NCBI RefSeq assembly: GCF_000013725.1
Contig: NC_007955.1
Coordinates: 1,643,579-1,707,578 of the forward strand
Source of the DNA: Methanococcoides burtonii DSM 6242
Lineage (GTDB): Archaea > Halobacteriota > Methanosarcinia > Methanosarcinales > Methanosarcinaceae
Length of the DNA: 64,000 nt
Direction of reading: 5' to 3'
Both the position numbers and the translations under genes were made by a program. This document shows positions 62,844 to 64,000 of this stretch, one piece after another; positions within the stretch are counted from its first letter, which is position 1, and each line of letters begins with the position of its first letter. Below the pieces are notes generated by a model. It was not told the origin of the DNA, searched no databases, and saw only the letters and a list, made by a program, of their open reading frames with translations.

Positions 62844-62864
62844 CACTTGTAAATATTATAAGTG
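62844..62864 (+). terminator. Hairpin downstream of purP
   Basis: A 9-bp stem with one GU wobble (CACTTGTAA with TTATAAGTG, three-base loop) starts 4 bases after the purP stop. It lacks a strong T run. A second pairing, TGCCATT (62863-62869) with AATGGCA (62893-62899), encloses a GC-rich loop just after it. Confidence 0.4.
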
Positions 62865-62985
62865 CCATTGATGCGGCACCCGGCCGGAACTTAATGGCAT
62901 ATTCTATATTTTGCCGTTGGAACGATGAAGAAGGTAGTACAAAAAAAGTAGTATTGCAACCAATGGTGTACTCCCAATAAGGTCG

Positions 62986-63474
62986 TTAATTCGTTTGTTC
63001 AGCCAGCTCCGAGATCTCACTTAACAGCTCTGAAGTTTCATTTAGCATCTCAAGGCTCTTTTCCAGTGCTTCAAGATCCAAGGTCTGCGAGTTTGTTTCT
63101 ACAAGATCCCCAAGATCATAGGACTGTTGTAAAAAGTCCCTGTATTCAGCCATTATGTCTTTAAGGGAAGGAGAAACTGAAAAACTGTCAAGTTCAATGA
63201 GAGCTTTCTCTGAATCTTCTTTCAAAGCTCTGCCAGACCCCTCCATCAAGACAGTGTTGCGTTCAGAAATTGCGTCCTTAATGTTGCTATAATCATCAAG
63301 GATTATCCCCGTGGAATTGGCTGCCCATTGTAAGAACTGAATATCAGTCCTGGCCTGAGAGATAGAGTCCCCAAGTTCATCCACATCATTGCCAATATCT
63401 GCACATCCAGAAGCTCCAATAGATATAATGAGGCACGAAATGATTAAAAGATAATGATAGGGCACCATATTCAC
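62986..63474 (-). CDS. Predicted secreted lipoprotein, coiled coil
   Basis: 162 residues. The N-terminal hydrophobic segment LLIISCLIISIGASGCA ends in a lipobox-like ASGC, so Cys near residue 24 may carry a lipid anchor. The remainder is almost wholly helical and acidic, ending with a heptad-like LEKSLEMLNETSELLSEISE. Family not recognised. No operon partner. Confidence 0.7.
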   Translation of the reverse strand: MNMVPYHYLLIISCLIISIGASGCADIGNDVDELGDSISQARTDIQFLQWAANSTGIILDDYSNIKDAISERNTVLMEGSGRALKEDSEKALIELDSFSVSPSLKDIMAEYRDFLQQSYDLGDLVETNSQTLDLEALEKSLEMLNETSELLSEISELAEQTN

Positions 63475-63512
63475 AACTCCATTTATAATAACTTACCAAT
63501 ATATTAATTCGG

Positions 63513-64000
63513 TTATATATAAGCGTTTACCAATGCCTGTACAATGAGCATAGCAACCAGAGCGGAGAAGGGAACTATTATGTTATCCAGCTTTTTAGAC
63601 TTTAATTCAAGATACATTCCCACAAGCCCACCGACTATAGACAGGTACCCCACGAGTGGATAGCTAAAAATGATAGCACCGATTAGCCCTGCAAGAGTGC
63701 CTTCCAGCGTTTTAGAAGAACCTTTATAGCACATTTTCCCATGCACTCCAAAAATAGTTGAAAGCCCATCACCCATAGTAAGTACAATTATGGATGCGTA
63801 GCAAATGCTTTCGTTCAGCCTAAAAGAAAGAAGCAGGAGGAAAAGGATAGAGATCAGATATAAAAAAGGAGCCAATGCAAAACTCCTGAATTCACTTTCA
63901 CGCCAAAGGACCTGGAATAGAGAATATTTCGTTAGCAGAGGTTTGCTAAATTCTGTCACTAAAAAAAGAAGGAGAAGGGAACTTACCATTCCCAATGCAA
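63513..64000 (-). CDS. Dolichol kinase / CTP-dependent lipid kinase-like (5' end cut by window)
   Basis: Polytopic membrane protein of at least 160 residues. VLTMGDGLSTIFGVHGK and SKTLEGTLAGLIGA are the conserved CTP-binding motifs of the dolichol kinase/phytol kinase/phosphatidate cytidylyltransferase superfamily. The visible ATG at 63995 may be internal, because the frame may continue past the window end. A dolichol kinase would supply dolichyl phosphate for the glycosyltransferases in this window; other lipid substrates are possible. Confidence 0.75.
   Translation of the reverse strand, partial: ALGMVSSLLLLFLVTEFSKPLLTKYSLFQVLWRESEFRSFALAPFLYLISILFLLLLSFRLNESICYASIIVLTMGDGLSTIFGVHGKMCYKGSSKTLEGTLAGLIGAIIFSYPLVGYLSIVGGLVGMYLELKSKKLDNIIVPFSALVAMLIVQALVNAYI

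Overview
The window is chromosomal DNA from a methanogenic archaeon, most likely of the Methanosarcinaceae and close to Methanococcoides or Methanolobus. The basis is an archaeal gene set: archaellum genes arlCE-F-G-H-I-J, the oligosaccharyltransferase AglB, archaeal UMP kinase, PurP, a Trm-G10-type tRNA methyltransferase, type II methionine aminopeptidase, and a homoaconitase/homoisocitrate dehydrogenase pair fitting coenzyme B synthesis. TAG is almost absent as a stop: of 62 stop codons read, 61 are TAA or TGA. One clear core gene (9792-10799, minus) carries an in-frame TAG at codon 25, as could occur in a pyrrolysine-decoding methanogen. The species is inferred, not proven.

Layout. 1-2430: part of an XPD-type helicase, a type IV pilin-like protein and a small 2[4Fe-4S] ferredoxin with a long structured leader. 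2539-9795: pyrH, then a compact archaellum assembly operon with no archaellin or prepilin peptidase, closed by a hairpin terminator. 9792-14709 (minus): aglB, a homoaconitase-type small subunit, an unrecognised conserved protein, and the dehydrogenase with the amber codon.

14882-48206 (plus) is a large surface-glycan region made of modules. (a) asnB, a glycosyltransferase, an SDR, then a complete-looking legionaminic acid set: legB, a nucleotidyltransferase, legF, legI, legG, a NeuD-like acetyltransferase and legC. (b) A junction zone with a 133-bp MITE-like element flanked by an 8-bp target duplication, an FkbM methyltransferase and the ghost 3' end of a second aminotransferase. (c) A PseB/CapD-type dehydratase, a transferase-like protein and a Wzx-type flippase. 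(d) An AT-rich, translationally coupled eight-gene module combining a CMP-sugar synthetase, an HpcH/HpaI aldolase, a 2-hydroxyacid dehydrogenase, an SDR, a cyclase-family hydrolase, a HAD phosphatase, a methyltransferase and a large unrecognised protein. This could be an aldolase-based route to a CMP-activated 3-deoxy-ulosonic acid and is the best candidate for an undescribed pathway. (e) A B12-binding radical SAM protein. (f) A CDP-6-deoxy-aminosugar module (rfbG, RmlC-like, rfbF, DegT aminotransferase). (g) Two family 2 glycosyltransferases and a UDP-diacetamido-sugar module (acetyltransferase, aminotransferase, Gfo/Idh/MocA dehydrogenase).

48228-55852 holds general precursor and lipid-linked glycosylation genes: galU and manC (minus, manC with no canonical start codon), a flippase-like membrane protein, a polyprenyl-phosphate glycosyltransferase with a GtrA domain, a methyltransferase and a GT39-type membrane glycosyltransferase. 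56017-64000 is ordinary housekeeping: two M24 peptidases, DUF1805, Trm-G10, a YgjP-like metallopeptidase, truA, purP, a lipoprotein and part of a dolichol-kinase-like gene. Together the central genes make several activated sugars, assemble them on a polyprenyl lipid, flip them and pass them to surface proteins (AglB) or a surface polysaccharide. No tRNA, rRNA or CRISPR array was seen.
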